Shown here in pieces: positions 30,109 through 43,654 of a DNA stretch of 64,000 nt. The stretch is from Deinococcus sp. KSM4-11. GTDB taxonomy: Bacteria > Deinococcota > Deinococci > Deinococcales > Deinococcaceae. Made by a program: the position numbers and the translations under genes. Below the pieces are notes generated by a model. It did not search any database, was not told where the DNA came from, and saw only the letters and a program-made list of their open reading frames with translations. The stretch spans positions 248,001-312,000 of the forward strand of contig NZ_SSNX01000005.1 in NCBI RefSeq assembly GCF_004801415.1. The letters run 5' to 3'. How positions within the stretch are numbered: position 1 is the stretch's first letter; each line of letters begins with the position of its first letter.

Positions 30109-32970
30109 TCAGCGGCGGATCAGCAGGGCGGCCGGAAAGTCCTCCAGCACCTTTGCGAGGGGGATGCGGGGCGTGCGGGCGCGCAGCTTCTCGCCGGTCA
30201 GGACGTTCTCGTAGGTGCCGGAGGCGGGCAGGGTCAGCTGCCGCGTGCCCCACGCTTCGCCCAGTGCCCAGGGTTGCTTCTCGCGGGTCAGGGTGAGGGT
30301 GAGGCGGGGCGCCACGGTCACGGCGACCTGTCCGGCGTGCTCGCGGCTGAACGCCACGACGTATTTCCCAGCGTCGATGGGACGGTACGATCCGTGGCGG
30401 AACAGCTCGGGGTGCGCCGCCCGGACTTGCAGGACGGCCCAGGTGATCAGGGTCTTGACCTCGCCCGTGCCGTAGGTGCCCAGCAGGCGGCGGGCCACCC
30501 CCAGGTCGTGGCGGCGCTCCAGGCTCGCCACGCGGCGGCCCATCAGGGCGTAGTCCACGGGACGGCGGTTGTCCGGATCGACCAGGCTCTGGTGCCAGCC
30601 CTCGGTCCCTTGGTAGGTGTCGGGCACGCCGGGCGCGCTCAGGCGGATCAGGGCGGCACTCAGGCTGTTCTGCGCGCCGTACGGACTGATCCGTTCGTGC
30701 AGCGCGAGCAGCGGCGCCTGGAAGTCTGGGTGGGCCAGGAGCTGCTGCACGAACCGGGTGAGGGCGTCCTCGTACTCCGGCAGGGGGGAGGCCCACGAGG
30801 TGCGGAGTTTGGCCTCGCGCGCGGCCTTCACCATGTACGCCGCGATCCGTTCCGTGAAGCCGCCGAGCTGACCATCCAGCGGGTACGCCCCCAGGACGGT
30901 CTGAAGCAGCACGTACTTGTCGAGAGGGCTGGGCGCGCGGCCCAGATCCTGCTCCTCACTGAGCGCCAACAGCAGCGGAGCGGTCGCGTTCAGGAACACT
31001 CCCCACGCCTGCGGGATCTCGCTGATCACGGCGATCCGCGCGCGGGTGTCCTCGCCGCGCTTGGTGTCGTGCGTGGACCAGCCGAGCATGGCGTGCGGCC
31101 AGTGCTCCGCACGCTGGCGGGCCATGCTGTGGAAGGTGCGCAGCGGCGTGCCGAACAGGGCCGGGTCGCCGCCGACCTCGTTCAGTGCCAGCAGCCGCGC
31201 GTAGCGGTAAAAGGCCGTGTCTTCAGCTCCCTTGGCGGTCACGGGGCCGGTCAGCTGCTGGAACTTCAGGGCGAAGTCCGCGTCGTCCGTGCGCATGCGC
31301 GTGTCGGGGGCGTCCAGCGTCAGGACGCCTGCCAGGAACTCGAAGACGGTCGGATCGAGCGGTTGCCCCGCCCGCAGGTTGTGCGCCTTGGCGTCCTGCA
31401 CGGCGCGGGCGATCTTGGCATTGTCGCCGGGCTCGCGCTGGCCGTCCGAGCGGATGTATGTGCGGTACACCGGGAACGACGCGATCACCTCGCGGATCGC
31501 GCCGCGCAGCGTGCTCAGCGTGAAATCCCGCGAGTTCAGATCGGCCTCGGCCAGCCGTTCGAGGTGTTCGGCGAGGACGTTCACCTCGCCGGGCAGGCTG
31601 GAGCGCTGAATCAGGTGCTTACCCACATACAGGTGCTCGCCGTACGAGGCGCGATCCGCGGTGTAGCGGCGGTAGATGGCGCTCAGGTCGTCCTCGTTCG
31701 CGCCATCCACGAACACCCCGCCCAGCTGCGCCAGGAAGTCGTAGCCGGTCGTGCCGTGAATCGCCCAGCTCTGGGGCAACTGCTCACCGGGTTCCAGGAT
31801 CTTCTCGGCTACCACGTACACCGGCAGGTGCGGGCCAGGCACCACGCCCAGCGCCGCCGCCGCACCCTCCTGCAACGCCAGGAAGTACCCGGCCGGGTCG
31901 TACAGGCCGTCCGTGTGGTCGAGCCGGACCCCCTGGATCACGCCGTCGCGGAGCAGATCGAAGAGGGTCGCGTGGGCCCACTCGAACACCCGCCAGTCCT
32001 CCATGCGCAGCGCCGCCAAGTCGTTGATGTCGAAAAAGCGCCGGTAGTTGATCTCCTCCGACGCGACCTTCCACGACGCGAGGCGGTAATTCTGTTCGGC
32101 GACCAGCACGTCGAGCTGGGCAGGGTCGGCATTCAGGTCGGCCAGCACGCCGTCCAGCGCCTCCCGCATGGCCCGTGAGCCGTCCAGCAGCGCGGCCAGC
32201 CGCCGGGTCATGACCTCCATCTCCTGCGCGCGTTCCTCGCGGTCGTCGTCGGTCAGGTGCAGGGCGGTCGAGCGGGGCAGGTTCGCTACAGACCTGGCGA
32301 TGCTCGCCAGTTCCGCCCGCATGAGATCCGTGGTGCGGGCCGGCAGGCGCTCGCTGGCCCCGGCCAGCAGCGTGGACAGGGATTTCGGCGAGATCGGCAG
32401 CCGGCGCTCCCAGTAGCGGAGGTGGAAGGTCGCGCCGTCGCGTTCCAGGACGAGTTCCCGGCGCTCCAGCACCCGGCCGTACTGGTCGCCCAGCACCGGC
32501 AGCAGCACCTTGCCGTCCAGCGCGCGCTTGAGCGGCTGCCAGGAGATGTCGAAGAAGTGCGCGTAGCGGCTCGCCTGCCCGTGCGTGAGCACGTCCTCCC
32601 AGTACGGATTGTGCCCGCCCTGGATGCCCATGTGGTTCGGTACGAAATCCACGATCAGGCCCAGCCCTAGTTCCTTCGCCCGCGCGGAGAGCCGTTTCAG
32701 GCCACCCATCCCGCCCAGTTCCGGGTTGATCCGCGAGTGATCCGTGACGTCGTAACCGTGCGTGCTGCCCGGCGTGCTGGCCCAGATGGGCGACAGGTAC
32801 ACGTCCGACACCCCCAGCCTCGCCAAGTACGGCAGGATGCGCCGCGCCGCCGCGAAATCGAAGTCCCGGTGCAGTTGCAGTCGGTACGTGGAGCCCGGCA
32901 GGTGCGTGACTGGTGTGGGCAGAAGCGGGTTCGGCGTGGTCTCGGGGTGGGGTGGGGGAAGGGCGGTCAT
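30109..32970 (-). CDS. treY: maltooligosyl trehalose synthase
   Basis: GH13 intramolecular transglucosylase that turns the reducing-end alpha-1,4 link of maltodextrins into alpha-1,1. 953 residues. Motifs: N-terminal [13 protein letters not shown] and [35 protein letters not shown], the nucleophile region [13 protein letters not shown], acid/base [17 protein letters not shown] and [15 protein letters not shown] [16 protein letters not shown]. The C-terminal beta domain ends at FPAALLIRR. The start overlaps the treZ stop by ATGA, so TreZ, which releases trehalose from the TreY product, is translationally coupled. Last gene of treX-treZ-treY. Confidence 0.96.
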   Translation of the reverse strand: MTALPPPHPETTPNPLLPTPVTHLPGSTYRLQLHRDFDFAAARRILPYLARLGVSDVYLSPIWASTPGSTHGYDVTDHSRINPELGGMGGLKRLSARAKELGLGLIVDFVPNHMGIQGGHNPYWEDVLTHGQASRYAHFFDISWQPLKRALDGKVLLPVLGDQYGRVLERRELVLERDGATFHLRYWERRLPISPKSLSTLLAGASERLPARTTDLMRAELASIARSVANLPRSTALHLTDDDREERAQEMEVMTRRLAALLDGSRAMREALDGVLADLNADPAQLDVLVAEQNYRLASWKVASEEINYRRFFDINDLAALRMEDWRVFEWAHATLFDLLRDGVIQGVRLDHTDGLYDPAGYFLALQEGAAAALGVVPGPHLPVYVVAEKILEPGEQLPQSWAIHGTTGYDFLAQLGGVFVDGANEDDLSAIYRRYTADRASYGEHLYVGKHLIQRSSLPGEVNVLAEHLERLAEADLNSRDFTLSTLRGAIREVIASFPVYRTYIRSDGQREPGDNAKIARAVQDAKAHNLRAGQPLDPTVFEFLAGVLTLDAPDTRMRTDDADFALKFQQLTGPVTAKGAEDTAFYRYARLLALNEVGGDPALFGTPLRTFHSMARQRAEHWPHAMLGWSTHDTKRGEDTRARIAVISEIPQAWGVFLNATAPLLLALSEEQDLGRAPSPLDKYVLLQTVLGAYPLDGQLGGFTERIAAYMVKAAREAKLRTSWASPLPEYEDALTRFVQQLLAHPDFQAPLLALHERISPYGAQNSLSAALIRLSAPGVPDTYQGTEGWHQSLVDPDNRRPVDYALMGRRVASLERRHDLGVARRLLGTYGTGEVKTLITWAVLQVRAAHPELFRHGSYRPIDAGKYVVAFSREHAGQVAVTVAPRLTLTLTREKQPWALGEAWGTRQLTLPASGTYENVLTGEKLRARTPRIPLAKVLEDFPAALLIRR

Positions 32971-34787
32971 GCGGTTCCTCCGCCGCTCCCTCCGTACAGC
33001 ACCGCCTCACCCGGCTCAAGGAGGCCCGACGAGGGCAGGGCGTCCGTGAGACCGACCTCGCTGTGCAGGATGACTCGCCCCGGAAGGTCGAGGGTCAGGG
33101 CGTCGACCGGCACTGCCTCCTGCCCCAGGTTCCACACCAGCAGCCGGTCGCCGGCGTCGGTGTGGGTGCGAACCCACAGCACGTCCAGCACGTTCCCGGC
33201 GTGCAGGTTCTTCCGGGAGCGCTGCGCGAGCACCGGGTCCTCGCGGCGCAGGCTGGTCAGCACCCGGTACAGGGCCAGCGTCCGGCCGTGTTCGCCCACG
33301 TCCAGCTCGCTCCAGTCGAGTTTCGAGGCCCGGAAGCTTGACTCCGCCTGTGGATCGGGCACGCTCTCGCCGGAGAAGGAGCTGAAGTACGCGAATTCAC
33401 GCTTGCGGCCCTCGCTGACCAGGCGGCCCAGTTCGCCGTGGTGGTCGCTGAAGAACAGGAACGGCGTGCCCGCTCCCCACTCCTGTCCCTGAAACAGCAA
33501 CGGCGTCATGGGCAGCGTGAGCAGCAGCGTGGCCGCTCCCCGGTACTCCTGCGGTGTCACGTCGTGGTGGTGGTTCAGGCGGTCGCCGGTCGCGCGGTTC
33601 CCGATCTGGTCGTGGTTCTGGATGCAGTACACCAGGCTGGGCGCCTCTAGGGCGTCGGCCGGCTTGCCGCGCTGGTGCTCCTCGCCCGTCACGTTCCAGA
33701 ACTGGCCCTCGTACTTCCAGCCGCGCCGGATGACCTGCGCGAGTTCCGCCGCGCCGCCCTCGAAGCCCCGGTAGTACCCCTCGTGCTCGCGGGTCAGCGT
33801 GACGCGCACCTCATGGTGGAAGTCGTCCACCCAGATGCCGTCCAGGCCATAGTCCGTGACCAGCATGGGATCGTTGCGGTGGTCCTCGGCCAGCAGCAGG
33901 TGCGTGCCGCCCAGCTTGTGCACCTCCTGCGCCAGTTCCTTGAGGATGTGCACGTCGCTGTCGTCCTGCATGGCGGCCGTGGCGTCCAGCCGCAGGCCGT
34001 CGAAACCGTAGTCGCGCAGCCACATGCGGGCGCTGCCCGTGATCAGGCGGCGCATGTGCGGCTCGGCGTAGTCCAGCCCCTCGCCCCACGCCGACTGGAA
34101 GCGCTCCGTGAAGTACGTGGGCGAGTACGCCTTGAGGTAGTTTCCGTCCGGCCCGAAGTGGTTGTACACCACGTCCAGGAACACGCCCAGGCCCAGGGCG
34201 TGCGCGGCATCCACAAAGGCCATCAGCTCCTCCGGGCGACCGTACGGCGCGAAGGGCGCGTACAGCGCCACGCCGTCGTACCCCCAGCCGCGCTGGCCGG
34301 GGAAGGCCGCGACTGGCAGCAGCTGCACGGCGGTCACGCCCAGGTCTTTCAGGTACGGCAGGCGCTCCTGCGCGGCCCGGTACGTGCCTTCGGGAGTGAA
34401 GGTGCCCACGTGTAGTTCGTAGAACACGCAGTCGGCCAGCGCGATCCCGCGCCAAGTGGTGTCCTGCCAGCGGTAGTGGTCGAAGTCAATGACCTCCGCC
34501 TCGCCGTGCACGCCGTCCGGCAGGAACCGCGCGTACGGATCGGGACGATCCATGCCGTCCAGGATGAAGATGTACCGCGCGCCCGCCCCGACCGGCAGGA
34601 CCGTCTCAAAGGTGCCGTGCCCCAGCGCGGTCATGGCGTGAACGGCGCCGTCCACCCGGACGTGGACGAGGGTGGCCGTGGTGGACCAAACGCGGAAGCG
34701 GGTGCCGGCGCCGTCCGGCAGGAGCTGCGCCCCCAGGCGCGTCGAACGGCCGTCCGGGGAGTCGTGCAGGTGCGACAGTGGAATCAT
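32967..34787 (-). CDS. treZ: malto-oligosyltrehalose trehalohydrolase
   Basis: GH13 hydrolase that releases free trehalose from maltooligosyl trehalose. 606 residues: an N-terminal CBM48-like beta domain ([20 protein letters not shown]), then the barrel with [49 protein letters not shown] (nucleophile Asp), [14 protein letters not shown] (acid/base Glu) and [19 protein letters not shown] 34787 is chosen as it begins the domain and follows AGAGAGGA by a normal distance; the longer frame upstream lies in the treX-treZ gap of 83 bases. Middle gene of the operon. Confidence 0.96.
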   Translation of the reverse strand: MIPLSHLHDSPDGRSTRLGAQLLPDGAGTRFRVWSTTATLVHVRVDGAVHAMTALGHGTFETVLPVGAGARYIFILDGMDRPDPYARFLPDGVHGEAEVIDFDHYRWQDTTWRGIALADCVFYELHVGTFTPEGTYRAAQERLPYLKDLGVTAVQLLPVAAFPGQRGWGYDGVALYAPFAPYGRPEELMAFVDAAHALGLGVFLDVVYNHFGPDGNYLKAYSPTYFTERFQSAWGEGLDYAEPHMRRLITGSARMWLRDYGFDGLRLDATAAMQDDSDVHILKELAQEVHKLGGTHLLLAEDHRNDPMLVTDYGLDGIWVDDFHHEVRVTLTREHEGYYRGFEGGAAELAQVIRRGWKYEGQFWNVTGEEHQRGKPADALEAPSLVYCIQNHDQIGNRATGDRLNHHHDVTPQEYRGAATLLLTLPMTPLLFQGQEWGAGTPFLFFSDHHGELGRLVSEGRKREFAYFSSFSGESVPDPQAESSFRASKLDWSELDVGEHGRTLALYRVLTSLRREDPVLAQRSRKNLHAGNVLDVLWVRTHTDAGDRLLVWNLGQEAVPVDALTLDLPGRVILHSEVGLTDALPSSGLLEPGEAVLYGGSGGGTA

Positions 34788-34870
34788 GATGGTCCTCTCT
34801 TCCTGAGCAGGAGACCGGGAAGCGCAGGCCACGTGCCCCGTCCCGACCGAACCCGGCGGGGCAGGAACGG

Positions 34871-37009
<2,139 letters not shown>

Positions 37010-37163
37010 GAGGGATTCTCCTCAGGGCAGTGGTACGCCCGGTTGTCCTTGGATATGCAACGGGCCGCCACGGAGCCGGCCACGCACGCCGGGCACGCTA
37101 CCAGACCACCTTCCCTGGAAGCATGGAACTGGATACATCACCAACCGAACCATTAAAGTGACA

Positions 37164-37175
37164 TGAGAATTCTCA
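37164..37175. promoter_or_regulatory. operator-like palindrome upstream of the tre operon
   Basis: TGAGAATTCTCA, perfect 12-bp palindrome, 155 bases before glgX. On the minus strand it starts within a weak -35-like TTGCTG and fills the spacer before TAATGG. A repressor bound there would block that promoter. Both promoter boxes are weak, so the call is tentative. Confidence 0.4.
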
Positions 37176-37228
37176 GCAACGCTCCGACCCGAACCGCCGG
37201 CGAATAGCCGCCTTACACCCTAGGCGGT

Positions 37229-38113
37229 TCAGAAGTCCAGTCGGCCGCGCGGGCCATCCAGGAAGGCCAGTTTCTCGGGCGTCCACAGTTCGTAGGTGTA
37301 CATCGGGTATTGCCGCTTGAAGCGCCCGACCCGATCCCACACCTCGCGTGATTCGAAGGGAATCACCAGGATCAGGCGAATCACGCTGTCCTCGTAGTCG
37401 TACACGTAGAAATCGAAATGAAAGGACTGCTCGTGGCCCTTGTCCGTGAACAGAGGAAACGCGAACGGACGGTAGCGCCACGCCTTGCGTCTCTCGCTGA
37501 GGATCCGCGCGGCCACGCGCTTGAGGTTGCTGTCCTGGAAGGTCAGCTGTTCGCCATCCCGATCCACGAACACCGTGTCCGGGGCGGGCGCGTCGAGCGG
37601 CACGCGTTTGAGCTCCGGCAGGGCCTTCCGCACCTTCGGTGGCGCGCGCCGGGTAGACCCGCTCGCCGAGGAACTGGCCGTCTTGGCACCCGCTTTCGAC
37701 GCCCCTGATTTCGCCGTCCCGGACGAGGCTCTCCCGGCCGTTCCAGCGCTGGATTTCGCCGTACCGGGGCGCGAACTGGACGCACGGGCCGTGCCCGAAG
37801 CCGCGCGGCCCGTGCGGCTGCCGCGTTCACCTTCACCCTCGGTGCGTTCGCCCGCCTTGCGCCGAGCTGGATTGGTCGCGCCACCCCGCCCCGTTCCCGC
37901 CGAGGCGCGGCCGCCCGGCCCACGGCTGGAGCCGGCGCGTGTCCCGGCGCTCCGTGATGCCGGTGCCGCGCGGCTCTCGCCGTCCCTGGAACCGCTGGGC
38001 TCCTCGCGCCGCTCGCGAGCCGGCTTCACCGTATCCCGCGTGGTGCCGCCGCGTCCCTGCGCGGTCGTTTTTTTCGGGCCTCGACCCCTTGATCCTTTTC
38101 TTGGCCCAGTCAT
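37229..38113 (-). CDS. basic low-complexity protein with conserved C-terminal domain
   Basis: 294 residues in two parts. Residues 1-170 are Arg/Lys/Ala/Ser/Gly/Thr-rich, with histone-H1-like repeats ([37 protein letters not shown]), almost certainly disordered and able to bind nucleic acid. The last 120 form a compact domain: [81 protein letters not shown]. The order of an Asp-bearing strand (FDFYVYD) and a hydrophobic strand ending in Glu (LVIPFE) resembles PD-(D/E)XK endonuclease folds such as TnsA, but the usual Lys is not obvious. TACACT (38121-38126) is seven bases before ATG 38113. Function unknown. Confidence 0.72.
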   Translation of the reverse strand: MTGPRKGSRGRGPKKTTAQGRGGTTRDTVKPARERREEPSGSRDGESRAAPASRSAGTRAGSSRGPGGRASAGTGRGGATNPARRKAGERTEGEGERGSRTGRAASGTARASSSRPGTAKSSAGTAGRASSGTAKSGASKAGAKTASSSASGSTRRAPPKVRKALPELKRVPLDAPAPDTVFVDRDGEQLTFQDSNLKRVAARILSERRKAWRYRPFAFPLFTDKGHEQSFHFDFYVYDYEDSVIRLILVIPFESREVWDRVGRFKRQYPMYTYELWTPEKLAFLDGPRGRLDF

Positions 38114-38175
38114 GAGAAGCAGTGTACCGGGCAGGAGCACCACACAAAGGTGCCGGGCGAAGAAACGCCGCCTTC

Positions 38176-39162
38176 TTACTTTGTCAGGCTGCGGATCACG
38201 CTCAGGTCAACGAACTTGCTCAGATCCGGCACGTCCCGAGCGAAGCCCGCTTCCTTGTTGAGCTGCGCGTACTCTCCCAGGGTGGTCAGGTTGATGTCCC
38301 ACGTGACCTTCGTGCGGGCCAGCGCCTTGAACAGTTCGTTCGCGTTCGGCCGCTTGCCCGTGAACGTGTAGATCTGATCCGCGATGGCCTTCTGCGCGCC
38401 CGCGTTGCTGCCCTGAATGAAGGCGATGGCGGCCAAGTGACCCCTGAGCAGCCCCTTGACCGTGTCGGGATTCGCGGCGGCGTACTTCGTGTTCACGGTC
38501 AGCACCGTGGTCGTGTAATTTCCACCCGCCCAGATGGCCTTCTCGTTCGCCACGAGCTTCGCGCCCTGCGTTTCCATCACGGCGCCCCAGGGCTCCTGCA
38601 CCAGCGCGGCATCGACCTGTTTGCTGGCGAAGGCGGCGGGCATGTTCGCCGGATCGATGGGCACGATGGTCACGGCGCTCCCGTTCGCGCCCGCCTCGTC
38701 GCTGGCCTTCAGGCCATTCTCGTGCAGCAGGTGGCGCAGGCTGATGTCCTGCGTGCTGCCGCGCGTGGGCACCGCCACCTTCTTACCCGCCAGGGCCTTC
38801 ACGTTCCGGATGCCGGTGTCGCCACGTGCCACCAGCACCGCGCCCGCATTGGCCGCCCCGGCGATGACCTGGATGGGCACGCCGCGCATGAAGGCGTTCA
38901 TGGCAGGCCCAGGACCCACGTACGCCGCGTCGATGGCCCCGGCCGCGTACGCCTCGTTGACCTGACTTCCGTTCGCGAACTCCGTGACGACCAGCTTCAC
39001 GCCGTCCGGCAGGTTCTTCTGGATCAGGCCACGCTGCACGCCGACCAGCGCGGCCGCGTGTGTCACGTTCGGGAACACGCCCAGGCGCAGTTCCCTGGCC
39101 TGCTGGGCACTGGCGCTGGCGATCAGGGAGAGGGTCAGGAGGGGAAGGAGGACTCGCTGCAT
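38176..39162 (-). CDS. ABC transporter substrate-binding protein (aliphatic sulfonate/nitrate/taurine type)
   Basis: 328 residues with signal peptide ([18 protein letters not shown]). The SsuA/TauA/NrtA-type fold is shown by [62 protein letters not shown] and [11 protein letters not shown]. It would deliver a sulfonate, taurine, thiamine-precursor or similar anion to a membrane importer. No permease or ATPase gene is adjacent, so it is an orphan in this window. ATG 39162 has TATGCT (39170-39175) seven bases upstream; the alternative ATG 39174 overlaps that box. Confidence 0.87.
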   Translation of the reverse strand: MQRVLLPLLTLSLIASASAQQARELRLGVFPNVTHAAALVGVQRGLIQKNLPDGVKLVVTEFANGSQVNEAYAAGAIDAAYVGPGPAMNAFMRGVPIQVIAGAANAGAVLVARGDTGIRNVKALAGKKVAVPTRGSTQDISLRHLLHENGLKASDEAGANGSAVTIVPIDPANMPAAFASKQVDAALVQEPWGAVMETQGAKLVANEKAIWAGGNYTTTVLTVNTKYAAANPDTVKGLLRGHLAAIAFIQGSNAGAQKAIADQIYTFTGKRPNANELFKALARTKVTWDINLTTLGEYAQLNKEAGFARDVPDLSKFVDLSVIRSLTK

Positions 39163-39321
39163 GCGGTGGAGCATAGCAGAGCAGTTGAGCAAGATTATCA
39201 ACTAGAGCCCGAAGTCTGGCGTTCACTAGGAAGTCACGCGACGGTCACGGCCTGGAGCCTACGGTGCGGGCGGAAGCGGAGGCGTCCGTCCGAATTCCAC
39301 CGCTTCGCCGGAGGTACCGTC

Positions 39322-39483
39322 ATGCTGAAGAGCGTCAGGTTCACCCTGCTGGTTCTGGTCTTTGTGGGCTCGTATGCCGCGTCCCGCGTGAAGTCCCGGC
39401 TGTTCGACCGCGCTGGAATCATCGGCGCAGCGAGACGGGGGCGCAGGCGTCGACGCTGCCCACGGCCCCGACCCATCCTGTGA
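39322..39483 (+). CDS. small membrane protein, probably frameshifted
   Basis: 53 residues with one hydrophobic helix (FTLLVLVFVGSYAAS). GGAGG at 39310-39314 lies seven bases before ATG 39322, a good ribosome-binding site. After RAGIIG the frame becomes Arg-rich and non-descript. The other plus frame from about 39429 to the TGA at 39534-39536 reads SETGAQASTLPTAPTHP then VTVEFDSGTAADADCEQD, which looks like a natural extracytoplasmic tail. A one-base loss near 39428 would explain this, giving an original protein of about 71 residues. No family recognised. Confidence 0.45.
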   Translation: MLKSVRFTLLVLVFVGSYAASRVKSRLFDRAGIIGAARRGRRRRRCPRPRPIL

Positions 39484-39569
39484 CCGTCGAATTCGACTCG
39501 GGTACGGCCGCCGATGCCGACTGTGAGCAGGACTGACGTCACCAGCAGTGTGGTTCGGTGGCTCCGGGC

Positions 39570-40070
39570 TCAGTCCGCCCGATCCAACAACCGCCGCAGC
39601 AGCGCCAGTTGCGCCACGTGGTAGGCGTTGTGATCCGCGACCACCAGGAACTCTCGCAACCACGTCTGCCCGCCGGCCCCCACGCCGTTCGGCACCACGG
39701 CCAGCAGGTCGGTCGCCGGGTCGTCCAGCAACGCGATCAGGGCGTCCATGTCCGAATGGAAGGCGGCCACCTGCGCGTCCCACTCGCGGGCGGAGCTTTC
39801 CGGATCGTGCGGCCAGTACCCGTCCGGCCAGTTCGTATGCCCGTAGGTCTCGTCGCGCACGAAGTCCAGGATGTCGCGCTGCGTGAAGCGCAGGTGCCAC
39901 AGGATCTCTGAGGCCGAGTAGGGAAGTCCGTGGAGGCGCTCCCCGGCGCGGGCGGTCGGAAAGTCCTTCAGCACGTCGTCCAGCATCCCGTGCGCCTGTG
40001 GGCTGGTCAGCAGCGCGCGGACGTGGGCGCGCAGGGCGGCGTCGGCCTCGGGGGTCAGTACACTAGTCAT
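39570..40070 (-). CDS. DinB family protein
   Basis: 166-residue DinB/YfiT-fold protein with metal-site histidines His59 (EILWHLRFTQRDIL), His147 and His151 (VADHNAYHVAQLALLRRL). The middle region TYGHTNWPDGYWPHDP is typical of the damage-inducible DinB subfamily. TAAAGT (40077-40082) is six bases before ATG 40070. Function unknown; members in this group are often stress-related thiol transferases. It may be cotranscribed with the broken TPR gene just upstream. Confidence 0.88.
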   Translation of the reverse strand: MTSVLTPEADAALRAHVRALLTSPQAHGMLDDVLKDFPTARAGERLHGLPYSASEILWHLRFTQRDILDFVRDETYGHTNWPDGYWPHDPESSAREWDAQVAAFHSDMDALIALLDDPATDLLAVVPNGVGAGGQTWLREFLVVADHNAYHVAQLALLRRLLDRAD

Positions 40071-40085
40071 CCCCGGACTTTAATC

Positions 40086-40574
40086 CTATCCCGTGAGCGA
40101 GCTCCCGTAATTCCCCACCGACCGCTGGTAACGCGGCAGGTGTGGCGCCAGGGCCGATAGGGCCAGCGACAGGGCTTCGCGTTCCCGACCCAGGTCAGCC
40201 AGGGTGAGGGCCAGAAAGGCCGCGACGGCGTCGTCCAGCTCATCCGAGGGGTGTTCGCGCTCCGCCGACAGCAGGCGCAGACTTTCCTGGGCACCTCCGA
40301 TGTTCCGCAGCGAACTGGACAGCTGGATCACCGCCCGGCGTCGCCGGATTCCGGTCAGGCCCGCGGCCAGCGCCGCGCGGTACAGCGGCACCGCCCGGTC
40401 GGCATGCCCGGTCGAATCCTGCGCACACGCCCGCTCGAAGAGTGCGGCGGCATCCCCGTCCGGCCGCTCGGCAGCCAGCGCTTCGATCCGCGAAACGAAC
40501 TCCTCGTCCGGCAGGTCGTCGAGTTTCGTTCACAGCGCGGTCACGCGCGTATACCAGTCGGAATCGTGTGTCAT
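40086..40574 (-). pseudogene. tetratricopeptide-repeat protein interrupted by an in-frame TGA
   Basis: From ATG 40574 (TAAGGT at 40581-40586, six bases upstream, supports this start) the frame reads THDSDWYTRVTAL, hits TGA at 40530-40532, then continues in the same frame with TKLDDLPDEEFVSRIEALAA, FERACAQDSTGHADRAVPLY and the TPR helices RRRAVIQLSSSLRNIGGAQE, LDDAVAAFLALTLADLGREREAL. Without the stop this is a 162-residue TPR_5-type protein (about four helix pairs). The reading quality on both sides implies one recent nonsense mutation. The remnant from GTG 40391 is 101 residues and lacks the first repeat. The downstream DinB gene is intact. Confidence 0.75.
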
Positions 40575-40776
40575 GGAGGCACCTTAGCGGCGTGACAGGT
40601 CGGGCGCATCCGCCGCATGGCCAGTGAGAAAGGGGGCACGTCTGTGCCGCAAGTCTTCTCTGCTCTTCTAAGAATTTGTAAGTCTACTACAACCAGCAGT
40701 AGATAGAGTTAAGATTGGTGAGTCCGCCTCCGCTGAGGCCACAGGATAACTCGACCATGGATTGGGTGCATTTTGT

Positions 40777-41319
40777 ATGACCGCTAAACAGACTCATTTA
40801 CTTAATCTTGAAGACTATAGAATACTAGTCGCAACGTGGATAATGTCTTGCAATGACCAAATTCCAATGATGACTTATAAGGGTATTGCAAAAAGACTTG
40901 ACGTAAATGAACAAAAAGTGATCTCTCTGATCAAAGAATACCCGGAATTGTTTAGGCAGAGAACGCCAAATAGTATTACGCAGTTTTGGAAAGATCAGAT
41001 GAAGACTGGAAATCTCCTACCTGCATGGATTCGCGATATAGATACCAACATTGAGCGAGAAAAGGCCATCCAGGAACTCACCTCAGACGATATATTCAGA
41101 TCGCAGTTTCGGACGAAACGCGACTCTCCGGCCTCAGAGATGGAGATTTTAAAATGGGGCCTGGAGTATTTGAAGAGTATGAGAGATATAAATAATGATC
41201 AGCTAAAAGAGCGACGTGACGTTCGAAATCAAGCCACAACTCTAATCATAACGGCCATTAGTTCATTTCTTGGCCTTTTAATTTCTATTGCATCACTAGT
41301 TGTAAACAGCGGCAAGTAA
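40777..41319 (+). CDS. AT-rich, probably horizontally acquired HTH-membrane protein
   Basis: 180 residues encoded in DNA of clearly lower G+C than everything around it, with many A/T-ending codons (AAA, AAT, TTA, ATA) that neighbours avoid. Residues about 20-60 look like a winged-helix DNA-binding module (MMTYKGIAKRLDVNEQKVIS). A helical middle contains Trp and Phe clusters (ITQFWKDQMKTGNLLPAWIR). Residues about 125-150 are a charged, coiled-coil-like segment, followed by a C-terminal membrane helix (TTLIITAISSFLGLLISIAS). ATG 40777 is preferred over TTG 40762. An inverted repeat (40683-40688/40698-40703) lies upstream. A DNA- or nucleotide-sensing domain tethered to the membrane is possible; no family recognised. 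Confidence 0.7.
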   Translation: MTAKQTHLLNLEDYRILVATWIMSCNDQIPMMTYKGIAKRLDVNEQKVISLIKEYPELFRQRTPNSITQFWKDQMKTGNLLPAWIRDIDTNIEREKAIQELTSDDIFRSQFRTKRDSPASEMEILKWGLEYLKSMRDINNDQLKERRDVRNQATTLIITAISSFLGLLISIASLVVNSGK

Positions 41320-41334
41320 TTCTAATGCTTGCCG
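41310..41334. terminator. hairpin between the AT-rich gene and proS
   Basis: CGGCAAG/CTTGCCG, a 7-bp stem (41310-41316, 41328-41334) with an 11-base loop, spanning the stop of the AT-rich gene. The T run is weak (TTGACA on plus, TGTTTAC on minus); it may terminate both converging genes. Confidence 0.45.
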
Positions 41335-41353
41335 TTGACACTCTGAGTCGTGC

Positions 41354-42847
<1,494 letters not shown>

Positions 42848-42958
42848 CACCGGCCATGATACCGGCGGTGGCTGGATAAGGGGTCTCTCAAGGTCTCGTA
42901 ACACGAGTCTGAACCCGGCAATCACCTGATTGCCCCGTTCGGCGCCAACACTGGCGAC

Positions 42959-43222
42959 ATGACGCAGAACCAGGCCGGAGAAATCACAGACCGCATCGCC
43001 CAGGATCTCAAGGAGCGTCTCGCTAAGGACGGCGAGCACCTCCAAGTGAAGGACGTGAATGGTGAACACGTCGGAACCGTCGATCATCTCGACGGCGACC
43101 AGCTCAGACTTACGAAGTCCGACTCGGCCGATGGGCAGCACCACATGGTGCCCCTGTCGCAGGTCGAGAGCATGGACGACGTGGCCGTCTACCTGAACGT
43201 CGAGCACAGCGCCATCGCCTGA
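42959..43222 (+). CDS. DUF2171 family protein
   Basis: 87 residues. The beta-barrel signature of DUF2171 is present: [40 protein letters not shown] and [10 protein letters not shown]. The fold is related to PRC-barrel proteins. N-terminal residues 5-25 form a charged helix. Function unknown; such proteins are widespread in stress-tolerant soil bacteria. Divergent from proS, with about 110 bases between the starts. Confidence 0.82.
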   Translation: MTQNQAGEITDRIAQDLKERLAKDGEHLQVKDVNGEHVGTVDHLDGDQLRLTKSDSADGQHHMVPLSQVESMDDVAVYLNVEHSAIA

Positions 43223-43654
43223 GCATCGGCAAGCTCATCCGGACATGCCGCCCTGTGAGATTGCGGCGTGCTTTCATGTCGCGCAGTCCCGTCATGCCTG
43301 CCACGCACCGATCCGCCTTCAGGGACTTCAGGTCGAGTCCGTGATCCTCGCCGGCCAGCAGATGGATTGCGGCCTCGGCGAAATCCAGGGTCTAGTGAAG
43401 CCGGACGACCAGTCTGGCCTCTTCCCATGGGCACGCTCGACTTGCCCGGTCAGCCGTTGCGCATGCGTCCGGGCAGTTCACGGACGATGTCACGCAGGAC
43501 GACCAGTACTTCGAGGCCCAGCCCGCGCGCCCAGCGGTAGATGCGCAGTTCGCTGCCACACCAGCAGATCCAGCCGTCGTCATCGATCAACACCGAACCC
43601 GGCCCCACCTTGGCCCGTGGAACCCGTTCCAGATTTCGCCGTATGCTGGGGGCC
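43223..43654. other. 432-base region with no confident gene
   Basis: This lies between the DUF2171 stop and the amylosucrase start. It contains only one plausible small frame, on the minus strand (43450-43656), and the amylosucrase promoter box TATGCT at 43642-43647. The rest shows non-coding composition in all six frames and no clear hairpin or RNA. Confidence 0.5.

Noticed and set aside
37191..37230. GAACCGCC/GGCGGTTC inverted repeat after the 37229 gene
   Set aside because: It overlaps the stop codon, has a 24-base loop and no T run; chance pairing in GC-rich sequence is likely.
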